NCBI GenBank assembly: GCA_015487255.1
Contig: WFQA01000298.1
Location: 1 to 29,576 of the forward strand
Direction: 5' to 3'
From: Paracoccaceae bacterium
GTDB taxonomy: Bacteria > Pseudomonadota > Alphaproteobacteria > Rhodobacterales > Rhodobacteraceae
DNA: 29,576 bases
Shown here: positions 15,370 to 23,560 of the stretch, piece after piece
Numbering within the stretch: position 1 is the stretch's first letter
How the letters are laid out: each line of letters begins with the position of its first letter
Program-made: the position numbers and the translations under genes
Notes under the pieces: generated by a model
Databases searched by the model: none
What the model was told of the DNA's origin: nothing
What the model saw: only the letters and a program-made list of their open reading frames with translations

Positions 15370-16713
15370 ATGGCTGATTTGGAAAATATCGCGGAAAAAA
15401 TGCTGATGGCAGCCAGGCGGGCCGGGGCCGGGGCGGCGGATGCGATTGTGATCAAGGCCGACAGCCTGTCGATCGAGGTGGCCGGCGGCGCGCTGGAACA
15501 TGCCGAGCGGGCCGAGGGGATAGACCTTGGCCTGCGGGTGCTGCTGGGGCAGCGCTCGGCGGTGGTGTCGGTATCTGACGCCAGTGACGCCACGATAGCG
15601 GTGATGGCCGAGCGGGCGGTGGCCATGGCCAGAGCCGCGCCGGAAGACCCGAATGTGGGGCTGGCCGAACCGGAGCAACTTGCGCAAAGCTGGGATGTGG
15701 ATGCGCTGGAGCTGATGGACCCTGCCGAGCCTCCCAGCCCCGAAACGCTGAAGGATATGGCGCTTGAAGCCGAGGCGGCGGGTCTGGCGGTGAAGGGGGT
15801 CAGCAAGGTGGATGCGGCCGGGGCCAGCGCCTCGAAAACCGCGATCCATCTGGCGGCGAGCAACGGGTTTTCGGGTGGTTACGAGCGCAGCTCTACCGGG
15901 CTTTACTGCACGGCGATCTCGGGTGAGGGGCTGGATATGCAGCGCGATTACAAGGGCGACAGCCGGGTTTTTGCCGCTGATATGCTGGGCGCGGATGAGA
16001 TTGGCCGCATCGCCGGAGAGCGGGCGGTGGCCTTGATTGGCGCGTCAAAACCACCCACCGGCAGCTTTCCGGTGCTGTTTGACGAGCGCGTTGCCTCCGG
16101 CCTGATCGGGCATCTGGTTTCGGCGATCAATGGCCGGGCGGTGGCGCGCGGGGTGAGCTGGCTGAAAGACGCATTGAATGAGCAGGTTCTGCCCGAAGGC
16201 ATGGATCTGGTCGAGGATCCGCACCGCCCGAGGATTGGCGGCTCCAAACCCTTTGATGGCGAGGGGTTGCCAACCAGTCGCAGGGCATGGGTCGAGAATG
16301 GCGTGCTCAGGGGCTGGGTGCTGGATCTGGCCTCGGCGCGCCAGCTTGGCATGCAAAGTACTGGCAATGCCGCGCGCGGGCCGGGCAGCGCGCCCAGCCC
16401 CAGCGTGGGCAATCTGAGCCTGACACCGGGGGCGATGAGCCGCGATGAATTGATCAGGGAGATGGGCACCGGGCTGATCATCACCTCGATGATCGGCTCC
16501 AGTGTCAACCCCAATACCGGCGAATATTCGCGCGGGGCGTCGGGGTTTTGGGTCGAAAACGGCGAGATCATCCGCCCGGTGAATGAATGCACCGTGGCCG
16601 GAAACCTGCGTGAAATGCTGGCCGGTATGGTGGCGGCAAATGATGGCCGGCCGCATCGCTCCCGCGTGGTGCCCAGCCTGCTGGTGGAAGGGCTGACCAT
16701 TGCCGGAAGCTGA
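15370..16713 (+). CDS. pmbA: TldD/PmbA family protein (TldE-type subunit)
   Basis: A 447-residue cytoplasmic protein of the TldD/PmbA family. In Escherichia coli PmbA (TldE) pairs with the metalloprotease TldD to process peptides such as microcin B17 and to degrade CcdA. Family features visible are SASKTAIHLAASNGFSGGY near 155-173, ASGLIGHLVSAINGRAVARG near 240-260 and GLIITSMIGSSVNPNTGEYSRGASGFWVENGEI near 375-410. The HExxxH zinc motif of the catalytic TldD subunit is absent, as expected for TldE. AAAGGA precedes the ATG at 15370. The gene overlaps the cysQ-like start by 14 bases and heads a five-gene run to lpxK. Confidence 0.92.
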   Translation: MADLENIAEKMLMAARRAGAGAADAIVIKADSLSIEVAGGALEHAERAEGIDLGLRVLLGQRSAVVSVSDASDATIAVMAERAVAMARAAPEDPNVGLAEPEQLAQSWDVDALELMDPAEPPSPETLKDMALEAEAAGLAVKGVSKVDAAGASASKTAIHLAASNGFSGGYERSSTGLYCTAISGEGLDMQRDYKGDSRVFAADMLGADEIGRIAGERAVALIGASKPPTGSFPVLFDERVASGLIGHLVSAINGRAVARGVSWLKDALNEQVLPEGMDLVEDPHRPRIGGSKPFDGEGLPTSRRAWVENGVLRGWVLDLASARQLGMQSTGNAARGPGSAPSPSVGNLSLTPGAMSRDELIREMGTGLIITSMIGSSVNPNTGEYSRGASGFWVENGEIIRPVNECTVAGNLREMLAGMVAANDGRPHRSRVVPSLLVEGLTIAGS

Positions 16714-17518
16714 TATCAGGCTGCTTCTGGCGGCCGGCGCGGCGGCGGGCGAAATCGCCAAGCGCCATTTCAAGGCCAGCCCGGAAACATGGGATAAAGC
16801 CGGTGACCAGGGGCCGGTGACCGAAGCCGATCTGGCAATCAACCGGATGCTGAAGGCCGAGCTGCTCACCGCGCGCCCCGATTATGGCTGGCTCTCGGAG
16901 GAAAGCGAGGATGGCAGCGCGCGGCTGGCCAATGAGCGGGTTTTCATCGTTGATCCGATTGACGGCACGCGCGCGTTCATCAATGGCGAGCCGGGGTTTT
17001 CCCATTCCATCGCCATTGCCGAGCGGGGCGAGATTATCGCCGCCATGGTGCATGTGCCGATGAAGGCGCAAAGCTTTCACGCCACGCTTGCCGGCGGGGC
17101 CTATTGCAATGGTGCCCCGATCACCGTCAGCGCCACGGAAAAAATGAATGGCGCGCGGGTGCTGTGCCGCCGCCCTGATCTCAAGCCGGAGCATTGGCGC
17201 GCCCCGCCTGAAATACAGCCGCATTTCCGCCCCTCGCTGGCTTACCGGCTGTGCCTTGTGGGTGAGGGGCGGTTTGACGCCATGTTTACCCTGCGCCCTG
17301 CATGGGAGTGGGATGTAGCCGCGGGCGATCTGATCGTGCGTGAGGCTGGCGGGATGACCAGCACCACCTCTGGCGATAAAACCCGCTATAACAACCCCGT
17401 GCCAAGGCTGGCCGGGCTGGTGGCCGGGCCACAAAAACTGGCGCAAAATATCATCATGGCCTTGCAGCCTGCGGCAAAACAGCCTATCGCGGGGCAGATC
17501 AAGCCAAATGGAGAATAG
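16700..17518 (+). CDS. cysQ: 3'(2'),5'-bisphosphate nucleotidase / inositol monophosphatase family (CysQ-like)
   Basis: Mg-dependent, Li-sensitive phosphatase superfamily, 272 residues. The metal site is complete: E67/E68 (LSEESED), DPIDGT at 85-90, and WEWDVAAGD with D205. CysQ hydrolyses 3'-phosphoadenosine 5'-phosphate from sulfate assimilation. Inositol monophosphatase activity is the alternative, and the sequence alone does not separate them, so the symbol is provisional. The start is taken as TTG at 16700, seven bases after GGAAGGG, inside the pmbA 3' end; the next in-frame ATG would delete the first 49 residues. DUF4170 starts three bases after its stop. Confidence 0.85.
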   Translation: MPEADIRLLLAAGAAAGEIAKRHFKASPETWDKAGDQGPVTEADLAINRMLKAELLTARPDYGWLSEESEDGSARLANERVFIVDPIDGTRAFINGEPGFSHSIAIAERGEIIAAMVHVPMKAQSFHATLAGGAYCNGAPITVSATEKMNGARVLCRRPDLKPEHWRAPPEIQPHFRPSLAYRLCLVGEGRFDAMFTLRPAWEWDVAAGDLIVREAGGMTSTTSGDKTRYNNPVPRLAGLVAGPQKLAQNIIMALQPAAKQPIAGQIKPNGE

Positions 17519-17521
17519 ACC

Positions 17522-17764
17522 ATGACCCAGCGCCTGCACCTTGTTTTTGGCGGCGAGTTGACCGACCCGCAGCACAACACTTTTCGCGATACCGACGCGA
17601 TCGATATTGTCGGTATTTTCCCGAGCTACGCCAAAGCCTATGACGCCTGGAAATCGGCCGCGCACAGCACGGTGGATAACGCCCATATGCGCTATTTCAT
17701 CGCCCATCTGCATCGGCTGCGCGATGAGGCAAGCGAGGCCAGCTCGACCGAAGAGCTGGGGTAA
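17522..17764 (+). CDS. DUF4170 small protein
   Basis: An 80-residue soluble protein of the DUF4170 family: LHLVFGGELTDP at the N-terminus, then DIVGIFPSYAKAYDAWKSAAHSTVDNAHMRYFIAHLHRL. The YDAWK-xxAxxTVDNAxMRYFI block is the family core. No function is known. It lies between cysQ and the Kdo-transferase-like gene, the position I recall in Rhizobiales and Rhodobacterales, hinting at a role linked to lipid A/Kdo assembly; that is inference. It is separated by three bases from cysQ and twelve from the next gene. Confidence 0.87.
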   Translation: MTQRLHLVFGGELTDPQHNTFRDTDAIDIVGIFPSYAKAYDAWKSAAHSTVDNAHMRYFIAHLHRLRDEASEASSTEELG

Positions 17765-17776
17765 AAAGGAGTGTAA

Positions 17777-18937
17777 GTGGTTTCATCACCGGGGAATTCT
17801 GGCATAACGGCACTGTTGCGCGGCATGCGTGGCGGGCGGGCACCACTGCCAAGGCGCCCAGCCGGCCGGTTGCTCTGGCTGCACCTGCCCGCCGGGCTGC
17901 CCGGGGATGCGCTGGATGAATTGACCCATGCGCTGGAAGATATCCACATTCTTTGCACCGGTGCCGGGGTGGCTCTGCAAGATGTGCTTTGCCAGCCCGC
18001 GCCCGGCCCGCGCAAAACCCATATCGACCAGTTTCTGGCCCATTGGCAGCCCGATATCCTGCTCTGGGGCAGGGCGGAAAACGGGCTGGCGGTTGTGCGC
18101 AGGGCCAAACGGGCCGGGGTGAAAATGCTGATGGCTGATCTGGCGGGGCAGGGCCTGGCCGCGGGGCTGCGCGGGCGGCAACTGACCGAATTTCTGCAAT
18201 ATTTTGAAAAGATCCTGCTGGCGGATGATGCCGAGCAGGAGCGGCTGGCCAAGCATGGCCTTGGTGAGGCGCAGCTTACCTTGTGCCAACCTTTGTCGGA
18301 AATCGCCGCGGCCCTGCCCGAAAACGAAGCCCTGCAGCGCCGCTATGCCGGGGCGCTGGGGGCGCGCCCGGTCTGGTGTGCGGCGATGGTTTCGCGTGGC
18401 GAGGTTGGCACATTGCTGGCGGCGCACCGGCAGGCGGTGCGCTCCTTTCCCAACCTGTTGCTGGTGGTGGTGCCGCGCGCAGCACCCGAGGTCATGGCCC
18501 GCCAGATCAGGGAAGACGGCTGGCGGTTGGCCCAGACCAGCCCGGAAACCCTGCCAGACCGGCAGGCCGAGGTGCTATTGGCGCAAAATGCCGATGATCT
18601 GCCGACATGGATGCGGCTGGCCACGGTTTCGTACATGGGCGGCACCCTGTTTGGCCCCGAAGCGGCGGACCCGTTTGGTGCGGTGGCGCTTGGCTCGGCG
18701 GTGTTGAGCGGGCCGATGCAGGCCCCGTTTGAGCATCGCTACCAGCGGCTGATACATGCGGGCGCGCTGGCTTTGGCCGAGACAAACGCTGTTTTGGCGG
18801 CTAAGCTGGTTGAAGCGCTGGCCCCGGAGCTTTCCGCGAAGCTTGCTTTGGCGGCTTGGCATGTTGGCAGCGAGGGGGCGCGGGCGGTGCAGATACTGGC
18901 TGGCGAGATCATGGCGCAATTTGAGGAGGGCAGCTGA
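17777..18937 (+). CDS. Kdo-transferase-like glycosyltransferase (WaaA/KdtA family, diverged)
   Basis: A 386-residue GT-B protein at the locus where waaA normally sits, just before lpxK. The WaaA family adds Kdo to lipid IVA. The N-terminal glycosyltransferase domain covers about 28-200, with WLHLPAG near 34 and FLAHWQPDILLWGRAENGL near 86-104. The C-terminal domain has SYMGGTLFGPEAADPFGAVALGSAVLSGP near 292-320. It differs from canonical WaaA in three ways: no N-terminal membrane anchor; the catalytic-Glu motif (usually HAxSVGE) is replaced by HLPAGLPGD with Asp 44; and the C-terminal GGHNPLEPA block is altered. The GTG start has AAGGAG upstream. Its family is fairly sure, its Kdo-transferase activity not. 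Confidence 0.72.
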   Translation: MVSSPGNSGITALLRGMRGGRAPLPRRPAGRLLWLHLPAGLPGDALDELTHALEDIHILCTGAGVALQDVLCQPAPGPRKTHIDQFLAHWQPDILLWGRAENGLAVVRRAKRAGVKMLMADLAGQGLAAGLRGRQLTEFLQYFEKILLADDAEQERLAKHGLGEAQLTLCQPLSEIAAALPENEALQRRYAGALGARPVWCAAMVSRGEVGTLLAAHRQAVRSFPNLLLVVVPRAAPEVMARQIREDGWRLAQTSPETLPDRQAEVLLAQNADDLPTWMRLATVSYMGGTLFGPEAADPFGAVALGSAVLSGPMQAPFEHRYQRLIHAGALALAETNAVLAAKLVEALAPELSAKLALAAWHVGSEGARAVQILAGEIMAQFEEGS

Positions 18938-19932
18938 TGCAGCCGCCCAGATTTTGGAATTTGGGGGGTAGATACCACCCGGCGGCGCTGTTGCTCTCGC
19001 CGCTGTCGCTGCTTTGGGCCAAGGCTACGGCGCGGCGGTTGCGCCGCGCGGGTATCGGGCTGCCGGTGCCTGTGATCTGTGTTGGCAATATCAATGCCGG
19101 TGGCACCGGCAAAACCCCGGCCGTGATCGCATTGGCCAGCTTTTTGATGGCGCGCGGGGTGGCCGCGCATGTGGTCTCGCGCGGTTATGGCGGCAGTGAG
19201 ACCGGGCCGATCAGGGTGGATGAAACCCGGCATGATGCCCGGTGTGTTGGCGATGAGCCATTGCTGATGGCCGCCTTTTGCCCGACCTGGGTGGCAAAGG
19301 ACCGCGCCGCCGGCGCCAGGGCCGCGCTGGCCGCCGGGGCGGAGGTGATATTGCTGGATGACGGCTTTCAAAACCCGGCTTTGAAAAAGGACCTTTCCCT
19401 GATAGTGATCGATGCCGAAATCGGCTTTGGCAACGGGCGGGTCATGCCCGCCGGGCCATTGCGCGAGCCGATAAAAACCGGGCTGGCGCGGGGTGATGCG
19501 GTTATCTCGATCGGTAATGAGCGCGCCCAGGCCGGGCTGGCGCAAAAATGGCCTGAAATTGCCGCGCTGCCCCGGCTCGAGGCGGCACTGAGACCGTTGA
19601 AAATGGGGATGGACTGGCAGGGCACACGGGTGGTTGCCTTTGCCGGTATCGGCCGCCCCGGCAAATTTTTCAAAACCCTTGAGCGTGAAGGGGCCGAACT
19701 GGTGGCCATGCATGCTTTTGCCGACCACGCCCGCTATTCGGATGTGGTTTTGGCCCGCCTGCTCAAACAGGCCCGTGCCAATAACGCGCAACTGGTCACC
19801 ACCGAGAAAGACGCCATCCGCCTGCCCGCCGCCTTCCGGCCCGAGGTGCTCTCGCTGCCGGTGCGGCTGGAATTTGCGGATGAAGCCCTGCTGGCCCGCC
19901 TGCTGAAACAGGCCGGGGTGGTGCTGGCCTAG
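18937..19932 (+). CDS. lpxK: Tetraacyldisaccharide 4'-kinase
   Basis: Inner-membrane-associated kinase that phosphorylates the 4' position of the lipid A precursor DS-1-P to give lipid IVA. It has 331 residues, normal length. The P-loop GNINAGGTGKTP is at 50-61, preceded by the N-terminal amphipathic/hydrophobic helix (PAALLLSPLSLLWAKA, about 15-30) that anchors the enzyme. SRGYGGSETGP (about 84-94), GDEPLLMA, LLDDGFQNP (about 145-153) and TTEKDAIRLP are all typical LpxK blocks. It overlaps the upstream stop by one base (TGATG). Its stop TAG shares the palindrome CTAG (19929-19932) with the stop of the convergent dsbA-like gene. Confidence 0.95.
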   Translation: MQPPRFWNLGGRYHPAALLLSPLSLLWAKATARRLRRAGIGLPVPVICVGNINAGGTGKTPAVIALASFLMARGVAAHVVSRGYGGSETGPIRVDETRHDARCVGDEPLLMAAFCPTWVAKDRAAGARAALAAGAEVILLDDGFQNPALKKDLSLIVIDAEIGFGNGRVMPAGPLREPIKTGLARGDAVISIGNERAQAGLAQKWPEIAALPRLEAALRPLKMGMDWQGTRVVAFAGIGRPGKFFKTLEREGAELVAMHAFADHARYSDVVLARLLKQARANNAQLVTTEKDAIRLPAAFRPEVLSLPVRLEFADEALLARLLKQAGVVLA

Positions 19933-20558
19933 CTTTCGAGCTTGGCGTTGAGAAGGGCGGCGAAAGAGGGGTAAGACATGTTTTGGGTCAAAACCCCGTC
20001 GATCACGAAGCTTGGCGTGGAGTTGATGCCGTGATGGGTCGCGTTGGCCTGAAAATCGGCAACCAGCGCCTGGGCCATCTCGTTATCTTGCAGACAGGCG
20101 AATATGTGCTCCTGATCCAGCCCGGCTTGCAGGCCGATCGTCACCAGCGCTTGCGCAACATCGGCCGGGGTTTCGTGGCGTGACCATTGGGCCTGTTGCT
20201 GGAACAGAAGTGAAATGATCTCGAAGAATTTCTCGTTGTCACCGGGGCAGCGGGCCATCATATCGGCCCAAAGGCCGGGGCCGTCAAAATATACCGGGCG
20301 ATAGATGAAATGGATTTTACCTGTGTCGATGAAGTTTTCCTTCAGCAGCGGAAAGACATCATGCTCGAAATTGGCGCAATGGGGGCAGGTGAGGGAGGAA
20401 TATTCGATCACCTCGATCGGGGCGTTTTCATCACCCAGCGAGAATTGCTGGATAACCGGAGCTGACCCCGCGATTGCTGCATTGCCTTTGGCAAGGGCAA
20501 TGCTGCCGGCGATCAACGCCAATGTGTTGCGGCGGGTGATGGTGGAATGGGTGGTCAT
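19929..20558 (-). CDS. DsbA-family periplasmic thiol oxidoreductase
   Basis: Periplasmic DsbA-like protein of 209 residues with active-site CPHC (C58, C61) in SSLTCPHCANF and the cis-Pro loop INSTPSFVIDG near residue 188. The leader carries twin Arg (TRRNTLALIAGSIALAKG), consistent with Tat export, though a Sec signal is not excluded. Proteins of this group, near the DsbA/BdbD class, introduce disulfides or serve specific partners. Its ATG (20556-20558) abuts the dciA stop (20559-20561) with no gap, so it is the second gene of a dciA-dsbA operon. This order opposite mutY is one I recall as conserved in alphaproteobacteria. Confidence 0.9.
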   Translation of the reverse strand: MTTHSTITRRNTLALIAGSIALAKGNAAIAGSAPVIQQFSLGDENAPIEVIEYSSLTCPHCANFEHDVFPLLKENFIDTGKIHFIYRPVYFDGPGLWADMMARCPGDNEKFFEIISLLFQQQAQWSRHETPADVAQALVTIGLQAGLDQEHIFACLQDNEMAQALVADFQANATHHGINSTPSFVIDGVLTQNMSYPSFAALLNAKLES

Positions 20559-21101
20559 TCAATTTGGTCCTTTGGGTGCTAGTTTTATTTTCTTGCCCAG
20601 GCTTTCAAGCAGCGCCCGCAGCTTTTCATCCTGCACCCCCGAAACCTGCGCGCGCAGTTCCTGCGCTTCTGCCGGGGGAAGTTCGGGCGTGGGCCGGTCA
20701 TGGGTGAAGCCGGTTTTTGGCTCGGCAAAGCCGCTGGTTGTGCCGCTTTGGGCAATGCGAATATCGGAAATGGCGCTGTAGCCATAACAGGCATTGACAC
20801 GCTCTTTGATGCGCGGCAGTTGCATTTGCAGCTCGGGTGCATGGGCGGGTTTGGCCAGAATCGTCAGCTTGCCGCCCAGGCCCTGCCTGGCATAACTCAC
20901 CTTGACCGGCCGGGCGATTCGGGCAATTTGAGCACCGACGATCTCGTCCCAATGGGTGAGCAGGCGGATCTGGGCAAAACCGCGGGCGTGGCCGGCCTTT
21001 TGCATTCGGCCTTCCAAAAGCGCGCCGGCATGGGTAAAACCGCGCTGGGCGCGGCGGCCTCGCCGGAGGTTCTGCCTGGGTTTTTCACGGCTGTCTTGCA
21101 T
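20559..21101 (-). CDS. dciA: DUF721 protein, DciA-like helicase loader
   Basis: A 180-residue protein of the DUF721 family, whose characterised member DciA loads the replicative helicase DnaB in bacteria lacking DnaC/DnaI. The basic N-terminus (about 1-40) leads into a KH-like domain: LLTHWDEIVGAQIARIARPVKV near 48-69, then GGKLTILAKPAHAPELQMQLPRIKERVNACYGY near 76-108. The tail is acidic, then Lys-rich. The ATG at 21101 is preceded by GGGAG; a much longer reading frame running back over mutY is rejected because it starts inside that gene on the other strand. It is divergent from mutY across 78 bp. Confidence 0.85.
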   Translation of the reverse strand: MQDSREKPRQNLRRGRRAQRGFTHAGALLEGRMQKAGHARGFAQIRLLTHWDEIVGAQIARIARPVKVSYARQGLGGKLTILAKPAHAPELQMQLPRIKERVNACYGYSAISDIRIAQSGTTSGFAEPKTGFTHDRPTPELPPAEAQELRAQVSGVQDEKLRALLESLGKKIKLAPKGPN

Positions 21102-21114
21102 GGACTCCCTGCCT

Positions 21115-21157
21115 TTGTAACGGAATTGTAACAGATGCCGGGGCAATGACCAGCCCC
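21115..21157. promoter_or_regulatory. Direct repeats and hairpin in the dciA/mutY divergent region
   Basis: TTGTAAC occurs at 21115-21121 and again at 21126-21132, an 11-base period close to one helical turn, 14 bp upstream of the dciA start. GGGGC (21140-21144) and GCCCC (21153-21157) form a five-base stem in what would be the mutY leader. Together they look like a regulator site plus leader hairpin, but I recognise no known consensus. Confidence 0.3.
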
Positions 21158-21179
21158 AAAACCCGGGTAAGGATAGCAA

Positions 21180-22217
21180 ATGGAAGTGCCGGAGGAAATC
21201 GGCAATAAATTGCTGGGCTGGTATGAGGCGCATGCGCGGGATCTGCCCTGGCGTGTGCCGCCCGGCGCGGATCGGCGGGCCGACCCTTATGCGGTCTGGC
21301 TCTCCGAGATCATGTTGCAGCAAACCACGGTGGCCACGGTTGGCCCGTATTTTGCCGCTTTTATCAAGCGCTGGCCCGATGTGGCGGCGCTGGCGGCGGC
21401 CCGGGATGAAGAGGTGCTCGCCGCCTGGGCCGGGCTTGGCTATTATGCCCGGGCGCGCAACCTGTTGAAATGCGCAAGGCTGGTGGCGGCTGCTGGCGGG
21501 GTGTTTCCGGATACCGAGGCCGGGCTGCTGGCCTTGCCCGGCATCGGGCCATATACGGCGGCAGCGATTGCGGCGATTGCTTTTGGGCTGCCGGCCACGG
21601 TGGTGGATGGCAATATCGAGCGGGTAATGGCACGGCTTTTTGATGAGCGCAGCCCGCTGCCAAAGGTCAGGCCAAAGCTCAAGGCCCATGCGGCAATGCT
21701 GGTGCCTGTGCATCGCGCAGGAGACCATGCCCAGGCGTTGATGGACCTTGGGGCAACCATCTGCACCCCCAAATCCCCGCGCTGTGAACGATGCCCGCTG
21801 CAGACTCATTGCGCCGGTTTTGCCGCCGGGGTGGCGGCGGAGCTGCCCAAACGCCAGCCCAAAAAGCCCAGGCCGGCCCGGTTGGGGATTGTCTATTTTG
21901 CCATGCGGGAGGATGGGCATGTGCTGCTCGAAACCCGCCCGCCACAAGGGCTGCTCGGCGGAATGCTTGGGCTGGTTGGCAGTGAATGGCACGAAGATAG
22001 TGCGGCTTTTGAGCCACCCTTTGCCGGGGATTGGCGGCAGGCGATGGCGCCTATCCATCATGTTTTCACGCATTTTAACCTTGAGCTAACGGTTTTTGCG
22101 GCAAAATCCGGTAATGAGTCGCCGGCAAGAGGCCTTTTTGTGCCGCCCCCCGCGCCGGATGCGCTGCCGAGCATCATGCGCAAGGCATATCTGGCCGGGC
22201 TGGCGCTGCTTTCTTGA
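21180..22217 (+). CDS. mutY: A/G-specific adenine glycosylase
   Basis: DNA-repair glycosylase that removes adenine mispaired with 8-oxoguanine. It has 345 residues. Catalytic E43 lies in SEIMLQQTT and D143 in VVDGNIERV; the helix-hairpin-helix LPGIGPYTAAAI is at 119-130. The 4Fe-4S cluster ligands follow the C-X6-C-X2-C-X5-C pattern at C195, C202, C205 and C211. The C-terminal NUDIX-like 8-oxoG recognition domain begins near 230 (GIVYFAMREDGHVLLETRPPQG) and includes the HHVFTHFNLEL stretch. The ATG at 21180 has AAGGAT upstream. Divergent from dciA; the alkane hydroxylase gene follows 66 bp after the stop and may share its transcript. Confidence 0.95.
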   Translation: MEVPEEIGNKLLGWYEAHARDLPWRVPPGADRRADPYAVWLSEIMLQQTTVATVGPYFAAFIKRWPDVAALAAARDEEVLAAWAGLGYYARARNLLKCARLVAAAGGVFPDTEAGLLALPGIGPYTAAAIAAIAFGLPATVVDGNIERVMARLFDERSPLPKVRPKLKAHAAMLVPVHRAGDHAQALMDLGATICTPKSPRCERCPLQTHCAGFAAGVAAELPKRQPKKPRPARLGIVYFAMREDGHVLLETRPPQGLLGGMLGLVGSEWHEDSAAFEPPFAGDWRQAMAPIHHVFTHFNLELTVFAAKSGNESPARGLFVPPPAPDALPSIMRKAYLAGLALLS

Positions 22218-22283
22218 CCTGCAACATTGATTGCCGCGCCAAGCTGGGCCAATATGGCTGCCACGCTGCATGGGATGACAAAG

Positions 22284-23414
22284 ATGAATGGAAAAACCAC
22301 CCCCCGTTTTGCCAATGCGCTGCCGTTTTGGGTCTCTTTGGCTTTTGTGCCGTTATGGCTGCTTTCGGTCAGCCTTGGTGGCTGGTGGCTGCTGCTCATT
22401 CCGGTCTATACCACCGGGGTGACCTCGCTCATGGATGTGTTTTTAGGGCTGAGCAAAGAGAATCTCGACCCGCAATCGGAAGATTCCACCTTGTTTTGGC
22501 ACCGGCTGATCACCTGGGTCTGGGTGCCGATCCAGATCGCGACAATCTTTGGCGCGCTGATCGCGATTTTCTGGTTTGACCATCTTTCAGTCTGGGAGAG
22601 CATTCTGCTGATGCTGGTCACGGGGATGGTTTCTGGCGGGGTTGGTATTACCTATGCCCATGAGTTGATCCACCAGCGCAACAAATTCGAGCGCACATTG
22701 GGCGATATCCTGTTGGCCACGGTGCTTTACGGCCATTTTCGCACCGAGCATATTTTGGTGCACCACCGCTATATCGGCACCCCGCGTGATGTGGTCACCG
22801 CCAGATATAACGAAAATATCTATCATTTCCTGCCCCGGGCACTGATCGGCAGTTTTGTGTCGGCACTCAAGGTCGAGGCTGAGCGCCAGATCAAGCGCGG
22901 CCGCAAGCCAGGTGATTGGTCCAACCCGTTTTGGCTTTACGGGGCCGGGGCGGCGGCATGCCTGCTGCTGGCGGCCTTTATTGGCGGTTTTGCCGGGTTA
23001 TTGCTGTTTATCCTGCAGGCGCTGGTGGGGATATTTTATCTGGAGATCATTGATTATGTCGAGCATTACGGGCTGGTGCGCAAGCATCTGGGTGATGGTA
23101 AATACGAGCCGGTGGCACCGCGCCATTCGTGGAACTCAAACCACCGTTTCACCAATTGGCTGCTGATCAACCTGCAGCGCCATTCCGACCACCACTATAA
23201 GCCCTCCCGCCGCTTCCCGCTGCTGCAAACCTATGACGAGGCCGAGGCCCCGCAACTGCCCTATGGCTATCCGATCATGGCCGTAATCGCCTGTAACCCG
23301 CGCCATTTTCGCCGGATGATGAACCCGAAAGTGCGGGCCTGGCGCAAAATGTATTACCCTGAAATCACTGATTGGCAGCCCTATAAGGAGGGCAGCACCC
23401 CGATGCCGCGCTAA
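22284..23414 (+). CDS. alkB: AlkB-type alkane 1-monooxygenase
   Basis: Integral-membrane non-haem di-iron hydroxylase that oxidises the terminal carbon of medium-chain alkanes or related alkyl chains using rubredoxin. It has 376 residues with about six membrane helices. All four His motifs are present: HELIH (126-130), EHILVHH (155-161), DYVEHYG (257-263, usually NYxEHYG) and LQRHSDHH (297-304). No rubredoxin or rubredoxin reductase gene is in the window. The start is the third of three nearby ATGs (22254, 22275, 22284), chosen because only it has a GGGA eight bases upstream; the others would add 3-10 residues. The true substrate could be a fatty-acyl or alkyl compound other than an alkane. 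Confidence 0.88.
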   Translation: MNGKTTPRFANALPFWVSLAFVPLWLLSVSLGGWWLLLIPVYTTGVTSLMDVFLGLSKENLDPQSEDSTLFWHRLITWVWVPIQIATIFGALIAIFWFDHLSVWESILLMLVTGMVSGGVGITYAHELIHQRNKFERTLGDILLATVLYGHFRTEHILVHHRYIGTPRDVVTARYNENIYHFLPRALIGSFVSALKVEAERQIKRGRKPGDWSNPFWLYGAGAAACLLLAAFIGGFAGLLLFILQALVGIFYLEIIDYVEHYGLVRKHLGDGKYEPVAPRHSWNSNHRFTNWLLINLQRHSDHHYKPSRRFPLLQTYDEAEAPQLPYGYPIMAVIACNPRHFRRMMNPKVRAWRKMYYPEITDWQPYKEGSTPMPR

Positions 23415-23435
23415 GCCGGTCACAGGCGCCACCGT

Positions 23436-23488
23436 TGCGGCGCGGCGCGTGTGTGCCCTTTCCATAAGTACGCCATTACCGCGCCGCA
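23436..23488 (+). terminator. Candidate terminator hairpin after alkB
   Basis: TGCGGCGCGG (23436-23445) and CCGCGCCGCA (23479-23488) are perfect ten-base reverse complements separated by 33 bases, followed by TTTG. The stem is very GC-rich and lies between the alkB stop and the gcrA promoter, where a terminator is expected, but the loop is long and there is no real T-run. Confidence 0.35.
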
Positions 23489-23497
23489 TTTGCTCTA

Positions 23498-23526
23498 TTG
23501 TATCTTCGCCACAGCAAACCTATTAT
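23498..23526 (+). promoter_or_regulatory. Candidate sigma-70-type promoter of gcrA
   Basis: TTGTAT (23498-23503), a 17-base spacer, then TATTAT (23521-23526) has housekeeping promoter spacing and a near-consensus -10. It lies 34 bp upstream of the gcrA start. The -35 matches only at TTG. No GANTC methylation site is present in this region, so methylation control of gcrA as in Caulobacter is not supported here. Confidence 0.45.
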
Positions 23527-23560
23527 AGAGCCTTACCGGTTGATATTGTGGAGATCAGGC

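Noticed and set aside
21102..22073. N-terminal extension of dciA running back over mutY
   Set aside because: The extension is antisense to mutY, and a good ATG with GGGAG at 21101 gives the normal DUF721 length.
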